From Bradyrhizobium canariense (GTDB lineage: Bacteria > Pseudomonadota > Alphaproteobacteria > Rhizobiales > Xanthobacteraceae), in assembly GCF_900105125.1 (NCBI RefSeq), contig NZ_LT629750.1, positions 2,418,001-2,482,000 on the forward strand: a stretch of 64,000 nucleotides of DNA, given 5' to 3'. The first letter of the stretch is position 1; the number at the start of each line of letters is the position of its first letter. The notes beneath the pieces were generated by a model. That model was not told the DNA's origin, made no database searches, and saw nothing but the letters and a program-made list of their open reading frames with translations. Below are positions 27,894 through 37,157 of the stretch, piece after piece. The translations under genes and the position numbers were made by a program.

Positions 27894-28817
27894 TCAGCCG
27901 AAGTACTTGGCGAGCACGCTCTTATCGACCTTGCAGATATAGGTATACTTTGGGTTGACCACCTGGGTGCAGCGTGCCTCGGCAATTTGACCGAGCAGCA
28001 TGTATCCTTCAGGCGCTGGAATCTTCCACCCGTCTTCCATCCAGTACACCATCTCCTCGAATGCGATGCGCATGGCGTCCTCAAGCGGGCGAGCGCATCC
28101 GAGCGTACAGATGTGCGTCGACGTCTCGATGCGCGGGTGATTTAGGCGCGGCGGAGCCTTCTCAAGCGATACTCTCACCGTAAGGGTCGCCGCTATCTCG
28201 ATCGCGCCCATCCCGTTGCACTCGCCGTCGCCCTGAATGGCATGGCAATCGCCCATGAACAGATGCGTGCCGTCCTTGTTGACCCGGAACATCACCGTAT
28301 TGCCGGTGGTGATTTCCTGTACGTCGAGATTGCCGCCATGCGGACCATTATCGACGGTCAGCACGGCGCCATGAACCGGCGCCACGCCGAGCACTCCGAT
28401 CATCGGCTTCACCGGCAGCTTGAGATGATCGTTCCAGTGCACGCGGCCGTCCTTGACCTCGACCACCCGGGTCTGCATGCCGAATTCCTTGCGCCGGACC
28501 CAATCGGGGAACATGCCGATGCCGGGCCACAACGCGGTGAAGCCAAGCTTGTCGAGCTCCATGTTGACGATCTCCACCTTCAACATGTCACCGGCTTTCG
28601 ACCCACGGACCTCGATCGGTCCGGTCGCGCCGTTGACGAACGGAAAGGTGACGTCGGCCGCCGTCAGTTGCTGTCCGAGATGGCGGATCGTGCCGTCATT
28701 GGCGTTAATCGCGCATTCCACCACGAAGGTCTCGCCTGGATCGACGCTGGCAATATAGTCATCGTTCCCCGACAGCGCGTATTTGATATTATTGATTTTG
28801 CTGATGCGCTTGGACAT
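27894..28817 (-). CDS. Acetamidase/formamidase family protein 1
   Basis: This 307-residue FmdA/AmdA-fold enzyme has the GPIEVRGSKAGDMLKVEI, GVLGVAPVHGAVLTVDNGPHGGN-type core and MGDCHAIQGDGE, the signature of the family. It releases ammonia from short amides. ATG 28817 has GGAGG 7 nt upstream, better than GTG 28823. It lies 39 nt after the last gene of a TauABC-type importer, suggesting that the importer brings in the amide. The natural amide is unknown. Confidence 0.92.
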   Translation of the reverse strand: MSKRISKINNIKYALSGNDDYIASVDPGETFVVECAINANDGTIRHLGQQLTAADVTFPFVNGATGPIEVRGSKAGDMLKVEIVNMELDKLGFTALWPGIGMFPDWVRRKEFGMQTRVVEVKDGRVHWNDHLKLPVKPMIGVLGVAPVHGAVLTVDNGPHGGNLDVQEITTGNTVMFRVNKDGTHLFMGDCHAIQGDGECNGMGAIEIAATLTVRVSLEKAPPRLNHPRIETSTHICTLGCARPLEDAMRIAFEEMVYWMEDGWKIPAPEGYMLLGQIAEARCTQVVNPKYTYICKVDKSVLAKYFG

Positions 28818-28856
28818 GTTCACTCCTCCCGAGCTATTGAACGACCGATTGAAGAT

Positions 28857-29708
28857 TCAGAGCTGACGGCGCCACGGCATCAGCAGCCGTTCGACCTTGC
28901 CGACAATGAAGGTCAAAATCAGCGCGAGCGCGATCGTGGCAACCAGCGCCGCGAATACTTTCGGAATCACGTAGAGAGAACCCGCCTTGAAGATGGCGTG
29001 CCCGAGCCCTTCGGAGGACGACATGAATTCGCCGACGATCGCGCCGATCAACGCGAAGCCAACCGTCAGCTTCAGTCCGGCAAAGATATCGGTCAGCGAG
29101 GCGGGCACCACGAGCTTGCGGAAAATCTGAAACTTCGATGCCCCCAACGTGCGCATCAGATTGATCTGGTCGGGATCGACGCCGACTGCGCCTTTATAGG
29201 ATGTGACCAAGGCAACGATGACTACCGACAGCGTGGACATCGCCACCTTCGAAATCAATCCGGTGCCGAACCAGATGATGATGATCGGAGCCAGCGCAAT
29301 AATGGGAATGGAGCCGACCGCGATCACAAAAGGCTCGACAACGCGAGACACGAACCGCGAATACCAGAGCGACAGGCCGATCACGGTGCCGACGAAGTTG
29401 CCGACGAAGAATCCGAGCAAGGTCTCGAGACCGGTCACATAGGTATCGCGCCACAAGCTGCCGTCGCGCGCCATCTGCCCCAAAAATCCAGCAATCGCCG
29501 ATGGCGAGCCGAACATGAATGCAGCCGCGCGGTTCTGCGACGTCGCGTAGTCCCAAAAGCCGAGGAATATGGCGAGGATAACGATCTGCGTGGCGAGCAC
29601 GATGGCGGTCGAACGAAACTTTTTCCATCGTCGTCCCGGGATCTGGACGGCAATCGGCTCGGACGAATCCGTTGAACGCGCCATTCCGGCGTCTACATCC
29701 GATGTCAT
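28857..29708 (-). CDS. TauC/SsuC-type ABC permease
   Basis: The product (283 aa) has about six membrane helices and the EAA-type loop TLGASKFQIFRKLVVPASLTD that contacts the ATPase. It overlaps the ATPase gene stop as ATGA. It is the channel part of a nitrate/sulfonate/taurine-type importer. The group also carries pyrimidine precursors and amides, so the cargo is open. Confidence 0.92.
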   Translation of the reverse strand: MTSDVDAGMARSTDSSEPIAVQIPGRRWKKFRSTAIVLATQIVILAIFLGFWDYATSQNRAAAFMFGSPSAIAGFLGQMARDGSLWRDTYVTGLETLLGFFVGNFVGTVIGLSLWYSRFVSRVVEPFVIAVGSIPIIALAPIIIIWFGTGLISKVAMSTLSVVIVALVTSYKGAVGVDPDQINLMRTLGASKFQIFRKLVVPASLTDIFAGLKLTVGFALIGAIVGEFMSSSEGLGHAIFKAGSLYVIPKVFAALVATIALALILTFIVGKVERLLMPWRRQL

Positions 29709-30535
29709 TGCAAGACCACGTCGAGATCGGCCCAGATGCGCCGAACATACTGACTGAATCCCTGGCTTTGGCGCATGGCCATCATATCGGTCCGCTCTTC
29801 GCCCAGTTCGATATCATAGGCGGCCTTGACGTAGGTCGGCCGCTTCGACAGCACGATGACGCGATCGGCAAGCGACACGGCCTCTTCGATATCGTGGGTG
29901 ATCAGCAGCAGCGACCGCTTGCTTCGCCGCACCAGCGCCGCCGTATCGTTCTCGATCAGGAGCTTGCTTTGGAAGTCCAGTGAGGCAAAGGGCTCATCCA
30001 GCAGCAAAACGTCGGGCTCGTTGACCAGGGTGCGAGCCAGCGCTACCCGCTGACGCATTCCACCCGAGAGTGTCGAAGGATAGTGGTCGGCGAAGCCATG
30101 GAGTCCAAGCTGGTCCAGCATGGCGCGACCGCGATCCTCAGCTTCGCCCGCGGCGACACCGCGAATTTCAAGCCCCAGCATGGCGTTGCCGAGGGCCGTC
30201 CGCCATGGCAGCAGCAGATCCTTCTGAAGCATATAGCCGACATTCTGCGGCTGGCCGGATACCTCGCGGCCATGCCAGCGGATTCGCCCGGAATCCGGCG
30301 TCAGCAGCCCGCACAGGGTGTTGAGCAGTGTCGTCTTTCCGCAGCCCGATGGGCCGACAATGCTGACGATCTCCCCCTCCCGGAGCGTCAGGCTGAGGTT
30401 TCCAATAACCGGAACGATACGCCCGCCGACCTCATAGCTCTTGGCAACGTGCTCCACGACCAGCGGCGGCACTGGAGCGACACTGATCGCGGTCTCGGCA
30501 TTCCCAGCGTTTTGACTGACGTCAACTCCGGTCAT
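29705..30535 (-). CDS. TauB/SsuB-type ABC ATPase
   Basis: The product (276 aa) has Walker A GPSGCGKTT, signature LSGGMRQRVALAR, Walker B VLLLDEPFASLD and the H-loop LLITHDIEEA. The spacing is that of the SsuB/TauB group. The start overlaps the receptor gene stop as ATGA. It powers the SsuC-type permease. Confidence 0.94.
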   Translation of the reverse strand: MTGVDVSQNAGNAETAISVAPVPPLVVEHVAKSYEVGGRIVPVIGNLSLTLREGEIVSIVGPSGCGKTTLLNTLCGLLTPDSGRIRWHGREVSGQPQNVGYMLQKDLLLPWRTALGNAMLGLEIRGVAAGEAEDRGRAMLDQLGLHGFADHYPSTLSGGMRQRVALARTLVNEPDVLLLDEPFASLDFQSKLLIENDTAALVRRSKRSLLLITHDIEEAVSLADRVIVLSKRPTYVKAAYDIELGEERTDMMAMRQSQGFSQYVRRIWADLDVVLQ

Positions 30536-31578
30536 TTGAGGCTAGCGACCGCCTTTTCGGCGAACGAGTTGTCAATGATCTGATCGAACGGAACGGTGCC
30601 TTTGGCATTGCCAAGATAGACCTGCATGTCCATCAGGTTCTTCCACTGATCCTGCTTGGTGACGACGGACTGCGCCGGAATGAGATATTTGAGCTCCGCA
30701 TCGATGGCTTTGTCGACCACCTCACCCGGCAAATCCGGAAACTCCTGGCGCGCGACTTCCTTGGAGAAAGCGGGATCGGCATAGGTCTTGCGCGACGCCT
30801 CTTCGAACGAAGTGACGAGCGCCTGCACCATCTCGGGATCTTTCTGAATCGTGGAGGGCAGCACCATAATGCCGGTGTTGCAGAACGGGCCGATATAGCT
30901 TGAGAAATCGAACACAACCTTGGCGCCCTGCGCTTCGGCCGCGGCGACGCTCGGCTGATAGGCAATGGCGATATCCGCCTGGCCCGCGAGCATGGCGGCG
31001 ATCTCCGTGCCGGGATTCACCGGGACAATGGTGGCATCGACGCCCACTTTAAGGCCGGCCTTTTCGAGCAGCCGCTTCGCGACGCTATAATTGGTGTTCG
31101 GCTCGGGCGAAGTGACGATCTTCAGCCCCTTGAAGTCTTTGGGATCGGTAATCGGCTGAAGCGTCTTCGAGACGCCAAAATAGTGAGCGCGCTGCACCAC
31201 GGTTCCGACGACGACACCGGGGCCGCCATTCTCGCGCGAGATTTGCGCCATCGTTGCATCACCGATCGCGAAATCCGCCGATCCGCCAAGCACGGCCGCG
31301 AATGTCTGGGTGTCGCCGCCGGCGGCGCTCACCTGCATGTCGAGCCCGTTCTTTTTGAAGATGCCGCCATGCATGCCGACATACAGATTGATGTAGCCAA
31401 GGTTATGGACCGCTTCGCTAAAACGAACGGTCTTCAAGGTCGCCGCGCCTGCGCCACTCCAGCCGATCAGCGATGAAGCACCGACGCCGCCTGCGACAGC
31501 CGCCGACGTTGTCAGGAAGCGGCGGCGACTGAATGAATTGTTCGTCGGGGTGAAGGAATGGCGGAGACGATCGGTCAT
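30532..31578 (-). CDS. TauA/SsuA-type (NMT1-like) periplasmic receptor
   Basis: This 348-residue protein has a twin-arginine signal (SRRRFLTTSAAVAGG), so it is probably exported folded. The NMT1/SsuA fold follows (INLYVGMHGGIFKKNGL and FAIGDATMAQ). ATG 31578 has GAGGAG 9 nt upstream, better than the start at 31620. It is the first gene of the receptor-ATPase-permease-amidase unit. The ligand is not predictable from sequence. Confidence 0.92.
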   Translation of the reverse strand: MTDRLRHSFTPTNNSFSRRRFLTTSAAVAGGVGASSLIGWSGAGAATLKTVRFSEAVHNLGYINLYVGMHGGIFKKNGLDMQVSAAGGDTQTFAAVLGGSADFAIGDATMAQISRENGGPGVVVGTVVQRAHYFGVSKTLQPITDPKDFKGLKIVTSPEPNTNYSVAKRLLEKAGLKVGVDATIVPVNPGTEIAAMLAGQADIAIAYQPSVAAAEAQGAKVVFDFSSYIGPFCNTGIMVLPSTIQKDPEMVQALVTSFEEASRKTYADPAFSKEVARQEFPDLPGEVVDKAIDAELKYLIPAQSVVTKQDQWKNLMDMQVYLGNAKGTVPFDQIIDNSFAEKAVASLK

Positions 31579-31917
31579 GATTCTGAACTCCTCGCGAAAT
31601 ATCCGGCAATGGATGCGCAAAGATTAGTCCGCCAATCGAACGAGCAGCAAGTTAAAAGAAGCGACAGCAATTGCCCGGCGCAAGGCAGCGCGCGTCATTG
31701 CGTCACAAGCTGTGACAAAATTCCAAGCCGGTGAATGCGATTTGCAATTTGCGTGCTTCAAGAAGCGTCGCGATGAACAATCTATCGCCACGCCAAATGG
31801 CGTTATGTCGTTTTTGACATTATGGCCGCCCAAAGAAGCGTCGTCATATCACGCGAAAGACGCCCGACGTTTGCACACCTTGATTGAAGCGATCGGGTTG
31901 CACCGTCGATGGTGTCA
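31579..31917. other. Intergenic region with small palindrome and direct repeat
   Basis: This stretch holds ACGCCAAATGGCGT (31790-31803), a dyad with perfect arms. An 11-base direct repeat AAGAAGCGTCG occurs at 31760-31770 and 31833-31843. These could be regulator sites for the receptor gene unit. I see no gene here. Confidence 0.35.
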
Positions 31918-32313
31918 TCAGGGATTGACCCGCAGCGACGCGAAGCGGCCGGTGAGAGCACCACCGCATTTTTCGGCCGCGATCCGGCTTGCCTGCTTTT
32001 GCTTGCGCTCCTCGTCGCGGCCGGGCGACGTGACCGTTGGCGTCACCGGCGGCGGCGGAGAGTCGCTCCGGCCAGGATCCCGCAAACGTTCGAACAGGTT
32101 GCTGACCAAACCGCGCAGTCGCATGTTCTCCGCCGCCAGTTCCTTCATCTTCACGACAGCGGGCGCGTTGAGACCGCCAAAACGACGGCGCCAGCGGTAA
32201 AATGTTCGAAGCGATACCCCGGCGGTGCTGCAAATCTCGGCGACGGATACGCCGGCGCTGGCTTCGTAAAGCAGATGCAGAATCTCGTTTTCGGTGAATC
32301 GGGAACGCCGCAT
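31918..32313 (-). CDS. Lone IS3-OrfA-like helix-turn-helix protein
   Basis: The product (131 aa) has an OrfA-type HTH (SRFTENEILHLLYEASAGVS, then VAEICSTAGVSLRTFYRWRR). A heptad-rich helix follows (VKMKELAAENMRLRGLV), then a proline-rich linker and a basic tail. In IS3 elements OrfA is the DNA-binding half of the transposase. Here no OrfB or terminal inverted repeats are visible, so it is either an IS remnant or a captured DNA-binding protein. It lies between the importer and the second amidase gene. Confidence 0.75.
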   Translation of the reverse strand: MRRSRFTENEILHLLYEASAGVSVAEICSTAGVSLRTFYRWRRRFGGLNAPAVVKMKELAAENMRLRGLVSNLFERLRDPGRSDSPPPPVTPTVTSPGRDEERKQKQASRIAAEKCGGALTGRFASLRVNP

Positions 32314-32501
32314 CGGATGCCCCTTTTAAAACGTCCGAGACCAGGTGATCGGCTGAAGACCGAGCCGCCTTGGCGCGATCATAGCCCGAATATGACCGGC
32401 CCTCTAGAAATTCAGGAAGCTGCCGCCTCACCGCGGCGGACCATGCATCTTGCCCGCGATATCGGGAGCTGATTTGCTTCGTTCAATTCTGGAGCACTGC
32501 C

Positions 32502-33440
32502 ATGCCACGCCGTTATGAAATCCCGAGCACCCCTGAGGTTATGGTATGGGGATACCTCGATAGTTCGACCCCGCCCGTCCTTGAAGTGAGTTCGGGCGAC
32601 ATCGTCACCCTTCACAGCTTCCCGGCCGGTGGAAAGGAAACGCTGCCCGACGACCTCAGCATCGTGCCCGCGGATTACATGACTGCGCTCGAGACACTTC
32701 CGCCCGGACCGGGCCCGCATTTCATCACCGGACCGGTCTATGTGAGGGGCGCGCGTGTCGGAGACGCGTTGCAAATCGACATTCTCGACGTGAAGGTGCG
32801 GCAGGACTGGGGTTTCGTATCCATTCTGCCTTTGCTCGGCACCCTGCCCGACGAGTTCACCGACTACGAAACCATTCACCCGGCCATTGATCGTCAACGC
32901 AACGTCTGCACGATGCCGTGGGGTACGGAAATCCCGCTCGATCCTTTCTTTGGCATCATCGCAACCGCTCCGCCGCCGAGTTGGGGCCGCTGCGGCTCAC
33001 CGGTTCCGCGCGCCTTCGGCGGCAACATGGACAACAAGGAATTGCGTGCCGGGACCACGCTCTATCTGCCGGTGTTCAATGAAGGCGCGTTGTTCTTTGC
33101 GGGGGACGGCCACGCGGTGCAGGGCGACGGCGAAGTATGCATCACGGCGCTGGAAACCGGCGTCACCGGCAGCTTTCGTCTCACCGTGCGCAAGGACATG
33201 GAGCTGCATTGGCCATTTGCCGAAAGCGCCACGCATCTGATGTCGATCGGCCTCGACGAAGATCTCGACGACGCCGCGAAGCAGGCCGTCCGGGAGATGG
33301 TGAAGCACGTTTGCGCGCGCACCAATCTCACCCGCAATGAAGCCTATATGCTGTGTTCACTCGCGGGAAATTTGCGGGTCACTCAGCTCGTGGATGGCAA
33401 CAAGGGAATCCACATGCTTCTGCCAAAGTCATGTTTGTGA
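32502..33440 (+). CDS. Acetamidase/formamidase family protein 2
   Basis: The product (312 aa) shows GPVYVRGARVGDALQIDILD, PFFGIIATAPPPSWGR and FFAGDGHAVQGDGE, the core of the FmdA/AmdA family. It is only distantly similar to the amidase at 27894, so the two probably differ in substrate. GGAG precedes ATG 32502. It is convergent with a dehydrogenase gene 34 bases away. Confidence 0.92.
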   Translation: MPRRYEIPSTPEVMVWGYLDSSTPPVLEVSSGDIVTLHSFPAGGKETLPDDLSIVPADYMTALETLPPGPGPHFITGPVYVRGARVGDALQIDILDVKVRQDWGFVSILPLLGTLPDEFTDYETIHPAIDRQRNVCTMPWGTEIPLDPFFGIIATAPPPSWGRCGSPVPRAFGGNMDNKELRAGTTLYLPVFNEGALFFAGDGHAVQGDGEVCITALETGVTGSFRLTVRKDMELHWPFAESATHLMSIGLDEDLDDAAKQAVREMVKHVCARTNLTRNEAYMLCSLAGNLRVTQLVDGNKGIHMLLPKSCL

Positions 33441-33474
33441 TCCCGGGCCGGCGACAGCCGAAATTTTCTCCCCG

Positions 33475-34524
33475 TTAGGCCGGCGCGTATCCGAAAGCCT
33501 TCTCGAAACGCTTGACGTAGCTCGGCCATACTTCGGGGTTGATGATGCGCGGCGGGCGCTTGCCGTCGAGCGCATCGAGCACCTGTTCGGCTGCGATCCT
33601 GCCCATGTTTTCCCGCGCCTCCTTGGTCACACCGGCGGTGTGAGGGCTTGCCAGCACATTGTCGAACTGCAGCAGCGGATGGTCCGGCGGCGGCGGTTCC
33701 TTGGCCCAGACGTCGAGGCCTGCGCCCGCGATCTGCTTGTTGCGCAGGGCGTCCGCCAGTGCCGCCTCGTCGTGGATAAAGCCCCTCGCCGTCGTGATGA
33801 AATAGGCGTGCTTTTGCATCAGCGCGAATTGGCGCGCGCCGATCATGTTGCGATTATCCTTTGTCAGCGGACAGGAGATCGACACGTAATCGGAACGGCG
33901 CAGCAGCTCGTCCAATTCGACCTTCTCGCCGCCGCGGGCCGCCATCTCGGTTGCCGAAAGATAGGGATCGTAGGCCAGCACGTTCATCCGCAGCAGGCCC
34001 TTGCAGAGTTCGGCAACGCGGCGGCCGACATTGCCGAGCCCGACGATGCCGATGGTCTTGCCTTGCGCCTCGGTGCCCATCAACGAATTACGATTCACAT
34101 TCGGGTCACGCCGCAGCGCGCGATCGGCCTCGAGAATGCGCTTCGACAGTGTGAGCAGCATTCCGAGCGCGTGTTCGGCCACGGAATTGGCGTTGCCGCC
34201 CGACTGGTTGACGACGACCACGCCGGCTTCCGTGCAGGCCTCGACATCGACAGGATCAAAGCCGGCGCCATTGCTGGACACGATCAAGAGGTTCGGCGCA
34301 CGCCGCAGCAAATCCCGGCCGGCGTGAAAGTGCGGCGCCAGTTCGTCGCGTGCCGCACCAATTTGATAGACATGCGCGGACGCCAGGATCGGCGCGGCTG
34401 TCTCGTCCGGGCTTTCATTCTCGAGCCGGTCGAGGCGCACGTCGGGGCGCGCCCGCAGGATATCGGCATAGATTTGATGGGCGAGGTATTTGACGTAGAA
34501 CACGCGCTTGTTGTTGACGGACAT
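33475..34524 (-). CDS. D-2-hydroxyacid dehydrogenase (SerA-like)
   Basis: This 349-residue NAD-dependent dehydrogenase has the nucleotide-binding motif GIVGLGNVG, the substrate Arg segment TARGFIHD and the Glu/His pair in DVWAKEPP and ASPHTAG. It interconverts a 2-hydroxy acid and its 2-oxo acid. I chose ATG 34524 (MSVNNKRV), 14 nt after the LigI-like gene stop; a longer frame to 34614 overlaps that gene. With the ThDP decarboxylase nearby, its 2-oxo product could be decarboxylated. A broken copy of its 3' end lies at 27759-27875. Confidence 0.93.
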   Translation of the reverse strand: MSVNNKRVFYVKYLAHQIYADILRARPDVRLDRLENESPDETAAPILASAHVYQIGAARDELAPHFHAGRDLLRRAPNLLIVSSNGAGFDPVDVEACTEAGVVVVNQSGGNANSVAEHALGMLLTLSKRILEADRALRRDPNVNRNSLMGTEAQGKTIGIVGLGNVGRRVAELCKGLLRMNVLAYDPYLSATEMAARGGEKVELDELLRRSDYVSISCPLTKDNRNMIGARQFALMQKHAYFITTARGFIHDEAALADALRNKQIAGAGLDVWAKEPPPPDHPLLQFDNVLASPHTAGVTKEARENMGRIAAEQVLDALDGKRPPRIINPEVWPSYVKRFEKAFGYAPA

Positions 34525-34538
34525 TGTCGAGCAGACCT

Positions 34539-35432
34539 TCAGTTCGGAAATCCATAGAGCCGGGCGGGATTGGTGACGAGAATGCGGTGCTGCGTCGCCG
34601 TGTCCGGCGTCCACTGCTGAAACAGTTCAAACAGATGCGTGGCGTTCGGCATCTCGCCCTCGACGCGGGGATGCGGCCAGTCGCCTCCCCATACCAGCCG
34701 CTCCGGATTGGCGCGGACCAGCGCCTCATGGAACGGCCGGGCATCGGGATAGTCGGGCGCAGCGCGGCTGAGCCGATGGGCGCCCGATACTTTGGCCCAG
34801 CACCAGCCATCACCGACGGCGCGCAACAGACTTTGGAAACCCGCGGTCGCGGTGCCAGCGCGGGCATCGGTGCGGCCCATGTGATCGATCACGACCGGCA
34901 GACCGAGCGATTTCAAAACCGGAATCGTCTCGGGCAAATCCTTCACATCGATCCAGAGTTGAAGATGCCATCCGAGCTCCGCCATCACAGGCGCCAGCAC
35001 CTGCGCCGCGCTCAACGGCACGCCGCCGCGATAATGCAATTGCCCGTCACGGAAGAAATGATTGAAGCGCAATCCCCTGACGCCGAGACGATTCCAGCTG
35101 CGCAGATCGGCCGGCGAGACGTCAGCGTCGGCGACCGCGACACCGCGCAGCCGCGCCGGCTGGCGTTCGAGCGCATCGAGCATGGCGGAATTGTCGTGGC
35201 CGTGTGCACTGCCCTGCACCAGCACCCCGCGCGCAAATCCGATCGTGTCGAGCATCCCGAGATATTTTGCGAGCGGCGCATCCGGCGGCGTGTAACTGCG
35301 ATCGGCGGCGTAAGGGAATTGATCGGCCGGACCAAACACATGGGCATGCGTATCGCACGCGTTCGGCGACGGCGGCACTTTGGGACTGGTAACGTCAAGC
35401 GGCGGCAGGCAGGCTGGAATCGTCGGCATCAT
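34539..35432 (-). CDS. LigI-like 2-pyrone-4,6-dicarboxylate hydrolase (amidohydrolase 2)
   Basis: The product (297 aa) has CDTHAHVFGPADQFPYA, GFARGVLVQGSAHGHDN, GLRFNHFF, VVIDHMGR, VWGGDWPHP and the ending LVTNPARLYGF. The same order of motifs is found in the lactonase LigI. Metal ligands HxH, His and Asp are all present. LigI opens a pyrone lactone in the protocatechuate 4,5-pathway; here the substrate may be a related lactone. ATG 35432 overlaps the receptor gene stop as ATGATGA. A longer frame to 35651 lies inside that gene and is not real. Confidence 0.88.
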   Translation of the reverse strand: MMPTIPACLPPLDVTSPKVPPSPNACDTHAHVFGPADQFPYAADRSYTPPDAPLAKYLGMLDTIGFARGVLVQGSAHGHDNSAMLDALERQPARLRGVAVADADVSPADLRSWNRLGVRGLRFNHFFRDGQLHYRGGVPLSAAQVLAPVMAELGWHLQLWIDVKDLPETIPVLKSLGLPVVIDHMGRTDARAGTATAGFQSLLRAVGDGWCWAKVSGAHRLSRAAPDYPDARPFHEALVRANPERLVWGGDWPHPRVEGEMPNATHLFELFQQWTPDTATQHRILVTNPARLYGFPN

Positions 35433-36397
35433 TCGGCCTTTATGCCGGCGGCCTTGATGATCGGCCCCCATTTTTCGTAGTCGGCGTGGATCCTGGCGTC
35501 GAACTGCTGCGGCGTGCTGCCGATCGGCATGGCGCCGAGCTTGGACAGCCGCTCCTTCACAGGTTCCGTGTTCAAAGCCGCAACGAAGTCGTGCGAAAGT
35601 TTTGCGACCAGTTCCGGGGGCATGTTGCCCGGAGCGAGCAGCCCCCACCACACCTCGGTGTCATAGCCCGGCACGGTCTCGGCCATGCTGGGCACATTGG
35701 GCAGAAATGACGCCCGCGAAGCGCTGGTGACGGCAAGCGCTCGGACGGTGCCGGCTTCCAACTGTCCCACCGATTCCGGTCCGTTGTTAAAGGACAGCGG
35801 AATTTGCCCGGCGAGCAGATCGTTGATCGCCGGCGCGCCGCCTTTGTAGGGAATCGGGGTGATGTCGATCTTGGCGAGGCCCTTGAGCAACTCGCCGGCG
35901 AGATGCGTCGAGGTCCCGTTGCCCGCGTGTCCGAACGACAGCGAGCCCGGCTTCGCCTTCGCCTCCGCGATCACATCACCAAGCGTCTTGAACGGAGAGT
36001 CCTTGCGCACCAGCAGGATATTGGGTGACGAGGCCAACAACGAAATCGGCGTGAAGTCCTTGAAGGTGTCGTAGGGAAGTTTTGCGTACAGGAACGCATT
36101 GGTGGGGTGGCCGCTGGCGACCACCATCAGCGTGTAGCCGTCAGGCGGCGATGTCGCCAGCGCCTGCGAAGCAATCACGCCGCCCGCGCCCGGCCGGTTT
36201 TCAACGACGACGGACTGGCCCCAGGTTCGGGAAACGGCGTCACCCAAGGTGCGCGCCAGGATGTCGACGGCGCCACCGGCGGGATAGGGCACGAAAATAT
36301 GCACGGGTCTGGTCGGGAACGCCGGCTCCGCTGATGTAGCCGGGCCCGCGGCAAGCAGGGCCACCGCCGCGACTAATATCCGAAACCAGCTGGCCAC
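35429..36397 (-). CDS. Bug/TctC-family periplasmic receptor
   Basis: The product (322 aa) has a signal peptide ending SA-EPAF. The Bug fold follows: FPTRPVHIFVPYPAGGAVDI, ENRPGAGG and LSFGHAGNGTSTHLAGE. A GTG start at 36397 has GGGAGGG just upstream. It is the first gene of a minus-strand receptor-hydrolase-dehydrogenase unit. No matching TctAB permease is present. It probably binds a carboxylate used by the downstream enzymes. Confidence 0.93.
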   Translation of the reverse strand: MASWFRILVAAVALLAAGPATSAEPAFPTRPVHIFVPYPAGGAVDILARTLGDAVSRTWGQSVVVENRPGAGGVIASQALATSPPDGYTLMVVASGHPTNAFLYAKLPYDTFKDFTPISLLASSPNILLVRKDSPFKTLGDVIAEAKAKPGSLSFGHAGNGTSTHLAGELLKGLAKIDITPIPYKGGAPAINDLLAGQIPLSFNNGPESVGQLEAGTVRALAVTSASRASFLPNVPSMAETVPGYDTEVWWGLLAPGNMPPELVAKLSHDFVAALNTEPVKERLSKLGAMPIGSTPQQFDARIHADYEKWGPIIKAAGIKAE

Positions 36398-36593
36398 GGC
36401 ATCCCTCCCGATATTCTCGTTACTTCTCTTATGGCACGCAGCCGCGGCCTGAGCATCGTCCCGAGGCGCAGATCACGGCAACGATCGAGACATGTTGACA
36501 ATCCCGAAGATCGCGTCAAGTTCGGCGCCTCGACAGGACCGCTGGCGGTAATGTTGCGAAACAAACATCGTCGCGAAGTACAGGGAGAATGCG

Positions 36594-37157
36594 ATGGCGG
36601 CTGCCGAGGCAGAAACAACGGTCCAGGCCTTGCAGGAAAAGACCGGAAAGACCTGGCACGAGGTGGTGTTGCAGACGCTGAAGCGGAACGACATCAGGCT
36701 TGTGCCCTACGTTCCCGATCGCGTCTTGACAGCCCTGATCAAGAATATTCACGCCGATCCGTTCTTCACGACGTTCCCCACCGCGCGCGAGGAAGAAGCG
36801 GTCGGCATCGTTTCCGGCGCGTGGATGGGCGGCATGCGCAGCGCGGTATTGATGCAGACGTCCGGCTTCGCGACGCTTGCCAATGTGCTGGCCTCGCTGG
36901 CGATCCCCTATCAAATTCCGCTGATCATGTTCGTGTCCGAGCGCGGCACGCTTGGCGAATTCAATTACGGGCAGTCGCTGGTCTGCCGTACCATGCGGCC
37001 GGTGCTCGACTCGCTCGCCATGGAGCATCACACCATCACGCGCCTCGATGAACTCGAGTTCATCGCCGATCGATCGATCAAGCAGGCCATCACGACGCAG
37101 GCGCCGGTGGCATTGATCCTGTCGCCGCTTCTGACCGGCGGAAAAGTCGAGAAGTGA
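36594..37157 (+). CDS. ThDP-dependent decarboxylase, PYR-domain subunit (ComD/sulfopyruvate decarboxylase alpha-like)
   Basis: The product (187 aa) corresponds to only the N-terminal (pyrimidine) domain of a ThDP enzyme. The key Glu lies in AREEEAVGIVSGAW, followed by GFATLANVLASL. In sulfopyruvate and phosphonopyruvate decarboxylases this half is a separate or fused domain. GGGAG precedes ATG 36594. Its stop overlaps the beta-subunit GTG. It would decarboxylate a 2-oxo acid to an aldehyde; sulfopyruvate is possible, not shown. Confidence 0.88.
   Translation: MAAAEAETTVQALQEKTGKTWHEVVLQTLKRNDIRLVPYVPDRVLTALIKNIHADPFFTTFPTAREEEAVGIVSGAWMGGMRSAVLMQTSGFATLANVLASLAIPYQIPLIMFVSERGTLGEFNYGQSLVCRTMRPVLDSLAMEHHTITRLDELEFIADRSIKQAITTQAPVALILSPLLTGGKVEK

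Noticed and set aside
28242..29675. 477-codon plus-strand open frame
   Set aside because: It spans two genes of the opposite strand (amidase and permease), which no real gene would do here.
33337..34557. 406-codon plus-strand open frame
   Set aside because: It is antisense to the D-2-hydroxyacid dehydrogenase, with no recognisable motifs.
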